From the NCBI GenBank assembly GCA_029224185.1, contig CM055198.1:3856424-3920423 (forward strand): a stretch of 64,000 bases of DNA. Reading direction: 5' to 3'. A program made the translations under genes and the position numbers. Of this stretch, positions 45,901-58,400 are shown piece by piece. The notes beneath the pieces were generated by a model. The model saw only the letters and a program-made list of their open reading frames with translations, ran no database searches and was not told where the DNA came from. This DNA is from Karalla daura. Taxonomy: Eukaryota; Chordata; Actinopteri; Chaetodontiformes; Leiognathidae. Every line of letters begins with the position of its first letter. Position 1 is the stretch's first letter.

Positions 45901-48900
45901 GAGCTGAGATATTAAAGCTCGCCGAAAGTGAAAAAAACGACCACCCCGGACCTGTCGTTTTGGCCGAGGTCCAGACCCCGAGCGAGCGAGCCCAAACCCA
46001 CCATTTGGGGTGTGAGCCGCCTCCGGGGTGGCCCACGCTCACTGGAAAGAGCAATCCCGATGCCGGATTTGATCCTGGAGCTGAGATATTAAAGCTCGCC
46101 GAAAGTGAAAAAAACGACCACCCCGGACCTGTCGTTTTGGCCGAGATCCCGACCCCGAGCGAGCGAGCCCAAACCCACCATTTGGGGTGTGAGCCGCCTC
46201 CGGGGTGGCCCACGCTCACTGGAAAAAGCAATACCGATACCGGATTTGATGCTGGAGCTGAGATATTAAAGCTCGCCGAAAGTGAAAAAAACGACCACCC
46301 CGGACCTGTCGTTTTGGCCGAGATCCCGACCCCGAGCGAGCGAGCCCAAACCCACCATTTGGGGTGTGAGTCGCCTCCGGGGTGGCCCACGCTCACTGGA
46401 AAGAGCAATCCCGATGCCGGATTTGATCCTGGAGCTGAGATATTAAAGCTCGCCGAAAGTGAAAAAAACGACCACCCCGGACCTGTCGTTTTGGCCGAGA
46501 TCCCGACCCCGAGCGAGCGAGCCCAAACCCACCATTTGGGGTGTGAGCCGCCTCCGGGGTGGCCCACGCTCACTGGAAAAAGCAATCCCGATGCCGGATT
46601 TGATCCTGGAGCTGAGATATTAAAGCTCGCCGAAAGTGAAAAAAACGACCACCCCGGACCTGTCGTTTTGGCCGAGATCCCGACCCCGAGCGAGCGAGCG
46701 AGCCCAAACCCACCATTTGGGGTGTGAGCCGCCTCCGGGGTGGCCCACGCTCACTGGAAAGAGCAATCCCGATGCCGGATTTGATCCTGGAGCTGAGATA
46801 TTAAAGCTCGCCGAAAGTGAAAAAAACGACCACCCCGGACCTGTCGTTTTGGCCGAGATCCCGACCCCGAGCGAGCGAGCCCAAACCCACCATTTGGGGT
46901 GTGAGCCGCCTCCGGGGTGGCCCACGCTCACTGGAAAGAGCAATCCCGATGCCGGATTTGATCCTGGAGCTGAGATATTAAAGCTCGCCGAAAGTGAAAA
47001 AAACGACCACCCCGGACCTGTCGTTTTGGCCGAGATCCCGACCCCGAGCGAGCGAGCCCAAACCCACCATTTGGGGTGTGAGCCGCCTCCGGGGTGGCCC
47101 ACGCTCACTGGAAAAAGCAATACCGATGCCGGATTTGATGCTGGAGCTGAGATATTAAAGCTCGCCGAAAGTGAAAAAAACGACCACCCCGGACCTGTCG
47201 TTTTGGCCGAGATCCAGACCCCGAGCGAGCGAGCCCAAACCCACGATGTGGGGTGTGAGCCGCCTCCGGGGTGGCCCACGCTCACTGGAAAAAGCAATCC
47301 CGATACCGGATTTGATCCTGGAGCTGAGATATTAAAGCTCGCCGAAAGTGAAAAAAACGACCACCCTGGACCTGTCGTTTTAGCCGAGATCCCGACCCCG
47401 AGCGAGCGAGCCCAAACCCACGATGTGGGGTGTGAGCCGCCTCCGGGGTGGCCCACGCTCACTGGAAAAAGCAATCCCGATACCGGATTTGATCCTGGAG
47501 CTGAGATATTAAAGCTCGCCGAAAGTGAAAAAAACGACCACCCCGGACCTGTCGTTTTGGCCGAGGTCCAGACCCCGAGCGAGCGAGCCCAAACCCACCA
47601 TTTGGGGTGTGAGCCGCCTCCGGGGTGGCCCACGCTAACTGGAAAGAGCAATCCCGATGCCGGATTTGATCCTGGAGCTGAGATATTAAAGCTCGCCGAA
47701 AGTGAAAAAAACGACCACCCCGGACCTGTCGTTTTGGCCGAGATCCCGACCCCGAGCGAGCGAGCCCAAACCCACCATTTGGGGTGTGAGTCGCCTCCGG
47801 GGTGGCCCACGCTCACTGGAAAGAGCAATCCCGATGCCGGATTTGATCCTGGAGCTGAGATATTAAAGCTCGCCGAAAGTGAAAAAAACGACCACCCCGG
47901 ACCTGTCGTTTTGGCCGAGATCCCGACCCCGAGCGAGCGAGCCAAAACCCACCATTTGGGGTGTGAGCCGCCTCCGGGGTGGCCCACGCTCACTGGAAAA
48001 AGCAATCCCGATGCCGGATTTGATCCTGGAGCTGAGATATTAAAGCTCGCCGAAAGTGAAAAAAACGACCACCCCGGACCTGTCGTTTTGGCCGAGATCC
48101 CGACCCCGAGCGAGCGAGCGAGCCCAAACCCACCATTTGGGGTGTGAGCCGCCTCCGGGGTGGCCCACGCTCACTGGAAAGAGCAATCCCGATGCCGGAT
48201 TTGATCCTGGAGCTGAGATATTAAAGCTCGCCGAAAGTGAAAAAAACGACCACCCCGGACCTGTCGTTTTGGCCGAGATCCCGACCCCGAGCGAGCGAGC
48301 CCAAACCCACCATTTGGGGTGTGAGCCGCCTCCGGGGTGGCCCACGCTCACTGGAAAGAGCAATCCCGATGCCGGATTTGATCCTGGAGCTGAGATATTA
48401 AAGCTCGCCGAAAGTGAAAAAAACGACCACCCCGGACCTGTCGTTTTGGCCGAGATCCCGACCCCGAGCGAGCGAGCCCAAACCCACCATTTGGGGTGTG
48501 AGCCGCCTCCGGGGTGGCCCACGCTCACTGGAAAGAGCAATCCCGATGCCGGATTTGATCCTGGAGCTGAGATATTAAAGCTCGCCGAAAGTGAAAAAAA
48601 CGACCACCCCGGACCTGTCGTTTTGGCCGAGATCCTGACCCCGAGCGAGCGAGCCCAAACCCACCATTTGGGGTGTGAGCCGCCTCCGGGGTGGCCCACG
48701 CTCACTGGAAAGAGCAATCCCGATGCCGGATTTGATCCTGGAGCTGAGATATTAAAGCTCGCCGAAAGTGAAAAAAACGACCACCCCGGACCTGTCGTTT
48801 TGGCCGAGATCCCGACCCCGAGCGAGCGAGCCCAAACCCACCATTTGGGGTGTGAGCCGCCTCCGGGGTGGCCCACGCTCACTGGAAAAAGCAATCCCGA

Positions 48901-51800
48901 TGCCGGATTTGATCCTGGAGCTGAGATATTAAAGCTCGCCGAAAGTGAAAAAAACGACCACCCCGGACCTGTCGTTTTGGCCGAGATCCCGACCCCGAGC
49001 GAGCGAGCCCAAACCCACCATTTGGGGTGTGAGCCGCCTCCGGGGTGGCCCACGCTCACTGGAAAAAGCAATACCGATACCGGATTTGATGCTGGAGCTG
49101 AGATATTAAAGCTCGCCGAAAGTGAAAAAAACGACCACCCCGGACCTGTCGTTTTGGCCGAGATCCCGACCCCGAGCGAGCGAGCCCAAACCCACCATTT
49201 GGGGTGTGAGTCGCCTCCGGGGTGGCCCACGCTCACTGGAAAGAGCAATCCCGATGCCGGATTTGATCCTGGAGCTGAGATATTAAAGCTCGCCGAAAGT
49301 GAAAAAAACGACCACCCCGGACCTGTCGTTTTGGCCGAGATCCCGACCCCGAGCGAGCGAGCCCAAACCCACCATTTGGGGTGTGAGCCGCCTCCGGGGT
49401 GGCCCACGCTCACTGGAAAAAGCAATCCCGATGCCGGATTTGATCCTGGAGCTGAGATATTAAAGCTCGCCGAAAGTGAAAAAAACGACCACCCCCGACC
49501 TGTCGTTTTGGCCGAGATCCCGACCCCGAGCGAGCGAGCGAGCCCAAACCCACCATTTGGGGTGTGAGCCGCCTCCGGGGTGGCCCACGCTCACTGGAAA
49601 GAGCAATCCCGATGCCGGATTTGATCCTGGAGCTGAGATATTAAAGCTCGCCGAAAGTGAAAAAAACGACCACCCCGGACCTGTCGTTTTGGCCGAGATC
49701 CCGACCCCGAGCGAGCGAGCCCAAACCCACCATTTGGGGTGTGAGCCGCCTCCGGGGTGGCCCACGCTCACTGGAAAGAGCAATCCCGATGCCGGATTTG
49801 ATCCTGGAGCTGAGATATTAAAGCTCGCCGAAAGTGAAAAAAACGACCACCCCGGACCTGTCGTTTTGGCCGAGATCCCGACCCCGAGCGAGCGAGCCCA
49901 AACCCACCATTTGGGGTGTGAGCCGCCTCCGGGGTGGCCCACGCTCACTGGAAAAAGCAATCCCGATGCCGGATTTGATCCTGGAGCTGAGATATTAAAG
50001 CTCGCCGAAAGTGAAAAAAACGACCACCCCGGACCTGTCGTTTTGGCCGAGATCCCGACCCCGAGCGAGCGAGCCCAAACCCACCATTTGGGGTGTGAGC
50101 CGCCTCCGGGGTGGCCCACGCTCACTGGAAAAAGCAATCCCAATACCGGATTTGATCCTGGAGCTGAGATATTAAAGCTCGCCGAAAGTGAAAAAAACGA
50201 CCACCCCGGACCTGTCGTTTTAGCCGAGATCCCGACCCCGAGCGAGCGAGCCCAAACCCACGATGTGGGGTGTGAGCCGCCTCCGGGGTGGCCCACGCTC
50301 ACTGGAAAAAGCAATCCCGATACCGGATTTGATCCTGGAGCTGAGATATTAAAGCTCGCCGAAAGTGAAAAAAACGACCACCCCGGACCTGTCGTTTTGG
50401 CCGAGGTCCAGACCCCGAGCGAGCGAGCCCAAACCCACCATTTGGGGTGTGAGCCGCCTCCGGGGTGGCCCACGCTCACTGGAAAGAGCAATCCCGATGC
50501 CGGATTTGATCCTGGAGCTGAGATATTAAAGCTCGCCGAAAGTGAAAAAAACGACCACCCCGGACCTGTCGTTTTGGCCGAGATCCCGACCCCGAGCGAG
50601 CGAGCCCAAACCCACCATTTGGGGTGTGAGCCGCCTCCGGGGTGGCCCACGCTCACTGGAAAAAGCAATACCGATACCGGATTTGATGCTGGAGCTGAGA
50701 TATTAAAGCTCGCCGAAAGTGAAAAAAACGACCACCCCGGACCTGTCGTTTTGGCCGAGATCCCGACCCCGAGCGAGCGAGCCCAAACCCACCATTTGGG
50801 GTGTGAGTCGCCTCCGGGGTGGCCCACGCTCACTGGAAAGAGCAATCCCGATGCCGGATTTGATCCTGGAGCTGAGATATTAAAGCTCGCCGAAAGTGAA
50901 AAAAACGACCACCCCGGACCTGTCGTTTTGGCCGAGATCCCGACCCCGAGCGAGCGAGCCCAAACCCACCATTTGGGGTGTGAGCCGCCTCCGGGGTGGC
51001 CCACGCTCACTGGAAAAAGCAATCCCGATGCCGGATTTGATCCTGGAGCTGAGATATTAAAGCTCGCCGAAAGTGAAAAAAACGACCACCCCGGACCTGT
51101 CGTTTTGGCCGAGATCCCGACCCCGAGCGAGCGAGCGAGCCCAAACCCACCATTTGGGGTGTGAGCCGCCTCCGGGGTGGCCCACGCTCACTGGAAAGAG
51201 CAATCCCGATGCCGGATTTGATCCTGGAGCTGAGATATTAAAGCTCGCCGAAAGTGAAAAAAACGACCACCCCGGACCTGTCGTTTTGGCCGAGATCCCG
51301 ACCCCGAGCGAGCGAGCCCAAACCCACCATTTGGGGTGTGAGCCGCCTCCGGGGTGGCCCACGCTCACTGGAAAGAGCAATCCCGATGCCGGATTTGATC
51401 CTGGAGCTGAGATATTAAAGCTCGCCGAAAGTGAAAAAAACGACCACCCCGGACCTGTCGTTTTGGCCGAGATCCCGACCCCGAGCGAGCGAGCCCAAAC
51501 CCACCATTTGGGGTGTGAGCCGCCTCCGGGGTGGCCCACGCTCACTGGAAAAAGCAATACCGATGCCGGATTTGATGCTGGAGCTGAGATATTAAAGCTC
51601 GCCGAAAGTGAAAAAAACGACCACCCCGGACCTGTCGTTTTGGCCGAGATCCAGACCCCGAGCGAGCGAGCCCAAACCCACGATGTGGGGTGTGAGCCGC
51701 CTCCGGGGTGGCCCACGCTCACTGGAAAAAGCAATCCCGATACCGGATTTGATCCTGGAGCTGAGATATTAAAGCTCGCCGAAAGTGAAAAAAACGACCA
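42930..51800. repeat. Tandem block duplication with a 4,437-bp unit
   Basis: Diagnostic variants recur at +4,437 bp: CCACCCTGGACC at 42,930 and 47,367; GAGGTCCAG at 43,124 and 47,561; 181-bp monomers at 43,669, 45,089 and 46,686 against 48,106, 49,526 and 51,123; the rare CCCAATACCGG at about 45,702 and 50,139. The two halves abut, so this is a direct tandem duplication of 25 monomers (three of them 181 bp). Confidence 0.85.
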
Positions 51801-54800
51801 CCCCGGACCTGTCGTTTTGGCCGAGGTCCAGACCCCGAGCGAGCGAGCCCAAACCCACCATTTGGGGTGTGAGCCGCCTCCGGGGTGGCCCACGCTCACT
51901 GGAAAGAGCAATCCCGATGCCGGATTTGATCCTGGAGCTGAGATATTAAAGCTCGCCGAAAGTGAAAAAAACGACCACCCCGGACCTGTCGTTTTGGCCG
52001 AGATCCCGACCCCGAGCGAGCGAGCCCAAACCCACCATTTGGGGTGTGAGCCGCCTCCGGGGTGGCCCACGCTCACTGGAAAAAGCAATACCGATACCGG
52101 ATTTGATGCTGGAGCTGAGATATTAAAGCTCGCCGAAAGTGAAAAAAACGACCACCCCGGACCTGTCGTTTTGGCCGAGATCCCGACCCCGAGCGAGCGA
52201 GCCCAAACCCACCATTTGGGGTGTGAGCCGCCTCCGGGGTGGCCCACGCTCACTGGAAAAAGCAATCCCGATGCCGGATTTGATCCTGGAGCTGAGATAT
52301 TAAAGCTCGCCGAAAGTGAAAAAAACGACCACCCCGGACCTGTCGTTTTGGCCGAGATCCCGACCCCGAGCGAGCGAGCCCAAACCCACCATTTGGGGTG
52401 TGAGCCGCCTCCGGGGTGGCCCACGCTCACTGGAAAAAGCAATCCCGATGCCGGATTTGATCCTGGAGCTGAGATATTAAAGCTCGCCGAAAGTGAAAAA
52501 AACGACCACCCCGGACCTGTCGTTTTGGCCGAGATCCCGACCCCGAGCGAGCGAGCCCAAACCCACCATTTGGGGTGTGAGCCGCCTCCGGGGTGGCCCA
52601 CGCTCACTGGAAAAAGCAATCCCGATGCCGGATTTGATCCTGGAGCTGAGATATTAAAGCTCGCCGAAAGTGAAAAAAACGACCACCCCGGACCTGTCGT
52701 TTTGGCCGAGATCCCGACCCCGTGCGAGCGAGCCCAAACCCACCATTTGGGGTGTGAGCCGCCTCCGGGGTGGCCCACGCTCACTGGAAAAAGCAATCCC
52801 GAGGCCGGATTTGATCCTGGAGCTGAGATATTAAAGCTCGCCGAAAGTGAAAAAAACGACCACCCCGGACCTGTCGTTTTGGCCGAGATCCCGACCCCGA
52901 GCGAGCGAGCCCAAACCCACCATTTGGGGTGTGAGCCGCCTCCGGGGTGGCCCACGCTCACTGGAAAAAGCAATCCCGATGCCGGATTTGATCCTGGAGC
53001 TGAGATATTAAAGCTCGCCGAAAGTGAAAAAAACGACCACCCCGGACCTGTCGTTTTAGCCGAGATCCCGACCCCGAGCGAGCGAGCCCAAACCCACCAT
53101 TTGGGGTGTGAGCCGCCTCCGGGGTGGCCCACGCTCACTGGAAAAAGCAATCCCGATGCCGGATTTGATCCTGGAGCTGAGATATTAAAGCTCGCCGAAA
53201 GTGAAAAAAACGACCACCCCGGACCTGTCGTTTTGGCCGAGATCCCGACCCCGTGCGAGCGAGCCCAAACCCACCATTTGGGGTGTGAGCCGCCTCCGGG
53301 GTGGCCCACGCTCACTGGAAAAAGCAATCCCGAGGCCGGATTTGATCCTGGAGCTGAGATATTAAAGCTCGCCGAAAGTGAAAAAAACGACCACCCCGGA
53401 CCTGTCGTTTTGGCCGAGATCCCGACCCCGAGCGAGCGAGCCCAAACCCACCATTTGGGGTGTGAGCCGCCTCCGGGGTGGCCCACGCTCACTGGAAAAA
53501 GCAATCCCGATGCCGGATTTGATCCTGGAGCTGAGATATTAAAGCTCGCCGAAAGTGAAAAAAACGACCACCCCGGACCTGTCGTTTTGGCCGAGATCCC
53601 GACCCCGTGCGAGCGAGCCCAAACCCACCATTTGGGGTGTGAGCCGCCTCCGGGGTGGCCCACGCTCACTGGAAAAAGCAATCCCGAGGCCGGATTTGAT
53701 CCTGGAGCTGAGATATTAAAGCTCGCCGAAAGTGAAAAAAACGACCACCCCGGACCTGTCGTTTTGGCCGAGATCCCGACCCCGAGCGAGCGAGCCCAAA
53801 CCCACCATTTGGGGTGTGAGCCGCCTCCGGGGTGGCCCACGCTCACTGGAAAAAGCAATCCCGATGCCGGATTTGATCCTGGAGCTGAGATATTAAAGCT
53901 CGCCGAAAGTGAAAAAAACGACCACCCCGGACCTGTCGTTTTGGCCGAGATCCCGACCCCGAGCGAGCGAGCCCAAACCCACCATTTGGGGTGTGAGCCG
54001 CCTCCGGGGTGGCCCACGCTCACTGGAAAAAGCAATCCCAATACCGGATTTGATCCTGGAGCTGAGATATTAAAGCTCGCCGAAAGTGAAAAAAACGACC
54101 ACCCCGGACCTGTCGTTTTAGCCGAGATCCCGACCCCGAGCGAGCGAGCCCAAACCCACGATGTGGGGTGTGAGCCGCCTCCGGGGTGGCCCACGCTCAC
54201 TGGAAAAAGCAATCCCGATACCGGATTTGATCCTGGAGCTGAGATATTAAAGCTCGCCGAAAGTGAAAAAAACGACCACCCCGGACCTGTCGTTTTGGCC
54301 GAGGTCCAGACCCCGAGCGAGCGAGCCCAAACCCACCATTTGGGGTGTGAGCCGCCTCCGGGGTGGCCCACGCTCACTGGAAAGAGCAATCCCGATGCCG
54401 GATTTGATCCTGGAGCTGAGATATTAAAGCTCGCCGAAAGTGAAAAAAACGACCACCCCGGACCTGTCGTTTTGGCCGAGATCCCGACCCCGAGCGAGCG
54501 AGCCCAAACCCACCATTTGGGGTGTGAGCCGCCTCCGGGGTGGCCCACGCTCACTGGAAAAAGCAATACCGATACCGGATTTGATGCTGGAGCTGAGATA
54601 TTAAAGCTCGCCGAAAGTGAAAAAAACGACCACCCCGGACCTGTCGTTTTGGCCGAGATCCCGACCCCGAGCGAGCGAGCCCAAACCCACCATTTGGGGT
54701 GTGAGTCGCCTCCGGGGTGGCCCACGCTCACTGGAAAGAGCAATCCCGATGCCGGATTTGATCCTGGAGCTGAGATATTAAAGCTCGCCGAAAGTGAAAA

Positions 54801-55439
54801 AAACGACCACCCCGGACCTGTCGTTTTGGCCGAGATCCCGACCCCGAGCGAGCGAGCCCAAACCCACCATTTGGGGTGTGAGCCGCCTCCGGGGTGGCCC
54901 ACGCTCACTGGAAAAAGCAATCCCGATGCCGGATTTGATCCTGGAGCTGAGATATTAAAGCTCGCCGAAAGTGAAAAAAACGACCACCCCGGACCTGTCG
55001 TTTTGGCCGAGATCCCGACCCCGAGCGAGCGAGCGAGCCCAAACCCACCATTTGGGGTGTGAGCCGCCTCCGGGGTGGCCCACGCTCACTGGAAAGAGCA
55101 ATCCCGATGCCGGATTTGATCCTGGAGCTGAGATATTAAAGCTCGCCGAAAGTGAAAAAAACGACCACCCCGGACCTGTCGTTTTGGCCGAGATCCCGAC
55201 CCCGAGCGAGCGAGCCCAAACCCACCATTTGGGGTGTGAGCCGCCTCCGGGGTGGCCCACGCTCACTGGAAAGAGCAATCCCGATGCCGGATTTGATCCT
55301 GGAGCTGAGATATTAAAGCTCGCCGAAAGTGAAAAAAACGACCACCCCGGACCTGTCGTTTTGGCCGAGATCCCGACCCCGAGCGAGCGAGCCCAAACCC
55401 ACCATTTGGGGTGTGAGCCGCCTCCGGGGTGGCCCACGC

Positions 55440-58400
55440 TCACTGGAAAAAGCAATACCGATGCCGGATTTGATGCTGGAGCTGAGATATTAAAGCTCGC
55501 TGAAAGTGAAAAAAACGACCACCCCGGACCTGTCGTTTTGGCCGAGATCCAGACCCCGAGCGAGCGAGCCCAAACCCACGATGTGGGGTGTGAGCCGCCT
55601 CCGGGGTGGCCCACGCTCACTGGAAAAAGCAATCCCGATACCGGATTTGATCCTGGAGCTGAGATATTAAAGCTCGCCGAAAGTGAAAAAAACGACCACC
55701 CCGGACCTGTCGTTTTGGCCGAGGTCCAGACCCCGAGCGAGCGAGCCCAAACCCACCATTTGGGGTGTGAGCCGCCTCCGGGGTGGCCCACGCTCACTGG
55801 AAAGAGCAATCCCGATGCCGGATTTGATCCTGGAGCTGAGATATTAAAGCTCGCCGAAAGTGAAAAAAACGACCACCCCGGACCTGTCGTTTTGGCCGAG
55901 ATCCCGACCCCGAGCGAGCGAGCCCAAACCCACCATTTGGGGTGTGAGCCGCCTCCGGGGTGGCCCACGCTCACTGGAAAAAGCAATACCGATACCGGAT
56001 TTGATGCTGGAGCTGAGATATTAAAGCTCGCCGAAAGTGAAAAAAACGACCACCCCGGACCTGTCGTTTTGGCCGAGATCCCGACCCCGAGCGAGCGAGC
56101 CCAAACCCACCATTTGGGGTGTGAGCCGCCTCCGGGGTGGCCCACGCTCACTGGAAAAAGCAATCCCGATGCCGGATTTGATCCTGGAGCTGAGATATTA
56201 AAGCTCGCCGAAAGTGAAAAAAACGACCACCCCGGACCTGTCGTTTTGGCCGAGATCCCGACCCCGAGCGAGCGAGCCCAAACCCACCATTTGGGGTGTG
56301 AGCCGCCTCCGGGGTGGCCCACGCTCACTGGAAAAAGCAATCCCGATGCCGGATTTGATCCTGGAGCTGAGATATTAAAGCTCGCCGAAAGTGAAAAAAA
56401 CGACCACCCCGGACCTGTCGTTTTGGCCGAGATCCCGACCCCGAGCGAGCGAGCCCAAACCCACCATTTGGGGTGTGAGTCGCCTCCGGGGTGGCCCACG
56501 CTCACTGGAAAAAGCAATCCCGATGCCCGATTTGATCCTGGAGCTGAGATATTAAAGCTCGCCGAAAGTGAAAAAAACGACCACCCCGGACCTGTCGTTT
56601 TGGCCGAGATCCCGACCCCGAGCGAGCGAGCCCAAACCCACCATTTGGGGTGTGAGCCGCCTCCGGGGTGGCCCACGCTCACTGGAAAAAGCAATCCCGA
56701 TGCCGGATTTGATCCTGGAGCTGAGATATTAAAGCTCGCCGAAAGTGAAAAAAACGACCACCCCGGACCTGTCGTTTTGGCCGAGATCCCGACCCCGAGC
56801 GAGCGAGCCCAAACCCACCATTTGGGGTGTGAGCCGCCTCCGGGGTGGCCCACGCTCACTGGAAAAAGCAATCCCGATGCCGGATTTGATCCTGGAGCTG
56901 AGATATTAAAGCTCGCCGAAAGTGAAAAAAACGACCACCCCGGACCTGTCGTTTTGGCCGAGATCCCGACCCCGTGCGAGCGAGCCCAAACTCACCATTT
57001 GGGGTGTGAGCCGCCTCCGGGGTGGCCCACGCTCACTGGAAAAAGCAATCCCGAGGCCGGATTTGATCCTGGAGCTGAGATATTAAAGCTCGCCGAAAGT
57101 GAAAAAAACGACCACCCCGGACCTGTCGTTTTGGCCGAGATCCCGACCCCGAGCGAGCGAGCCCAAACCCACCATTTGGGGTGTGAGCCGCCTCCGGGGT
57201 GGCCCACGCTCACTGGAAAAAGCAATCCCGATGCCGGATTTGATCCTGGAGCTGAGATATTAAAGCTCGCCGAAAGTGAAAAAAACGACCACCCCGGACC
57301 TGTCGTTTTAGCCGAGATCCCGACCCCGAGCGAGCGAGCCCAAACCCACCATTTGGGGTGTGAGCCGCCTCCGGGGTGGCCCACGCTCACTGGAAAAAGC
57401 AATCCCGATGCCGGATTTGATCCTGGAGCTGAGATATTAAAGCTCGCCGAAAGTGAAAAAAACGACCACCCCGGACCTGTCGTTTTGGCCGAGATCCCGA
57501 CCCCGTGCGAGCGAGCCCAAACCCACCATTTGGGGTGTGAGCCGCCTCCGGGGTGGCCCACGCTCACTGGAAAAAGCAATCCCGAGGCCGGATTTGATCC
57601 TGGAGCTGAGATATTAAAGCTCGCCGAAAGTGAAAAAAACGACCACCCCGGACCTGTCGTTTTGGCCGAGATCCCGACCCCGAGCGAGCGAGCCCAAACC
57701 CACCATTTGGGGTGTGAGCCGCCTCCGGGGTGGCCCACGCTCACTGGAAAAAGCAATCCCGATGCCGGATTTGATCCTGGAGCTGAGATATTAAAGCTCG
57801 CCGAAAGTGAAAAAAACGACCACCCCGGACCTGTCGTTTTGGCCGAGATCCCGACCCCGTGCGAGCGAGCCCAAACCCACCATTTGGGGTGTGAGCCGCC
57901 TCCGGGGTGGCCCACGCTCACTGGAAAAAGCAATCCCGAGGCCGGATTTGATCCTGGAGCTGAGATATTAAAGCTCGCCGAAAGTGAAAAAAACGACCAC
58001 CCCGGACCTGTCGTTTTGGCCGAGATCCCGACCCCGAGCGAGCGAGCCCAAACCCACCATTTGGGGTGTGAGCCGCCTCCGGGGTGGCCCACGCTCACTG
58101 GAAAAAGCAATCCCGATGCCGGATTTGATCCTGGAGCTGAGATATTAAAGCTCGCCGAAAGTGAAAAAAACGACCACCCCGGACCTGTCGTTTTGGCCGA
58201 GATCCCGACCCCGAGCGAGCGAGCGAGCCCAAACCCACCATTTGGGGTGTGAGCCGCCTCCGGGGTGGCCCACGCTCACTGGAAAGAGCAATCCCGATGC
58301 CGGATTTGATCCTGGAGCTGAGATATTAAAGCTCGCCGAAAGTGAAAAAAACGACCACCCCGGACCTGTCGTTTTGGCCGAGATCCCGACCCCGAGCGAG

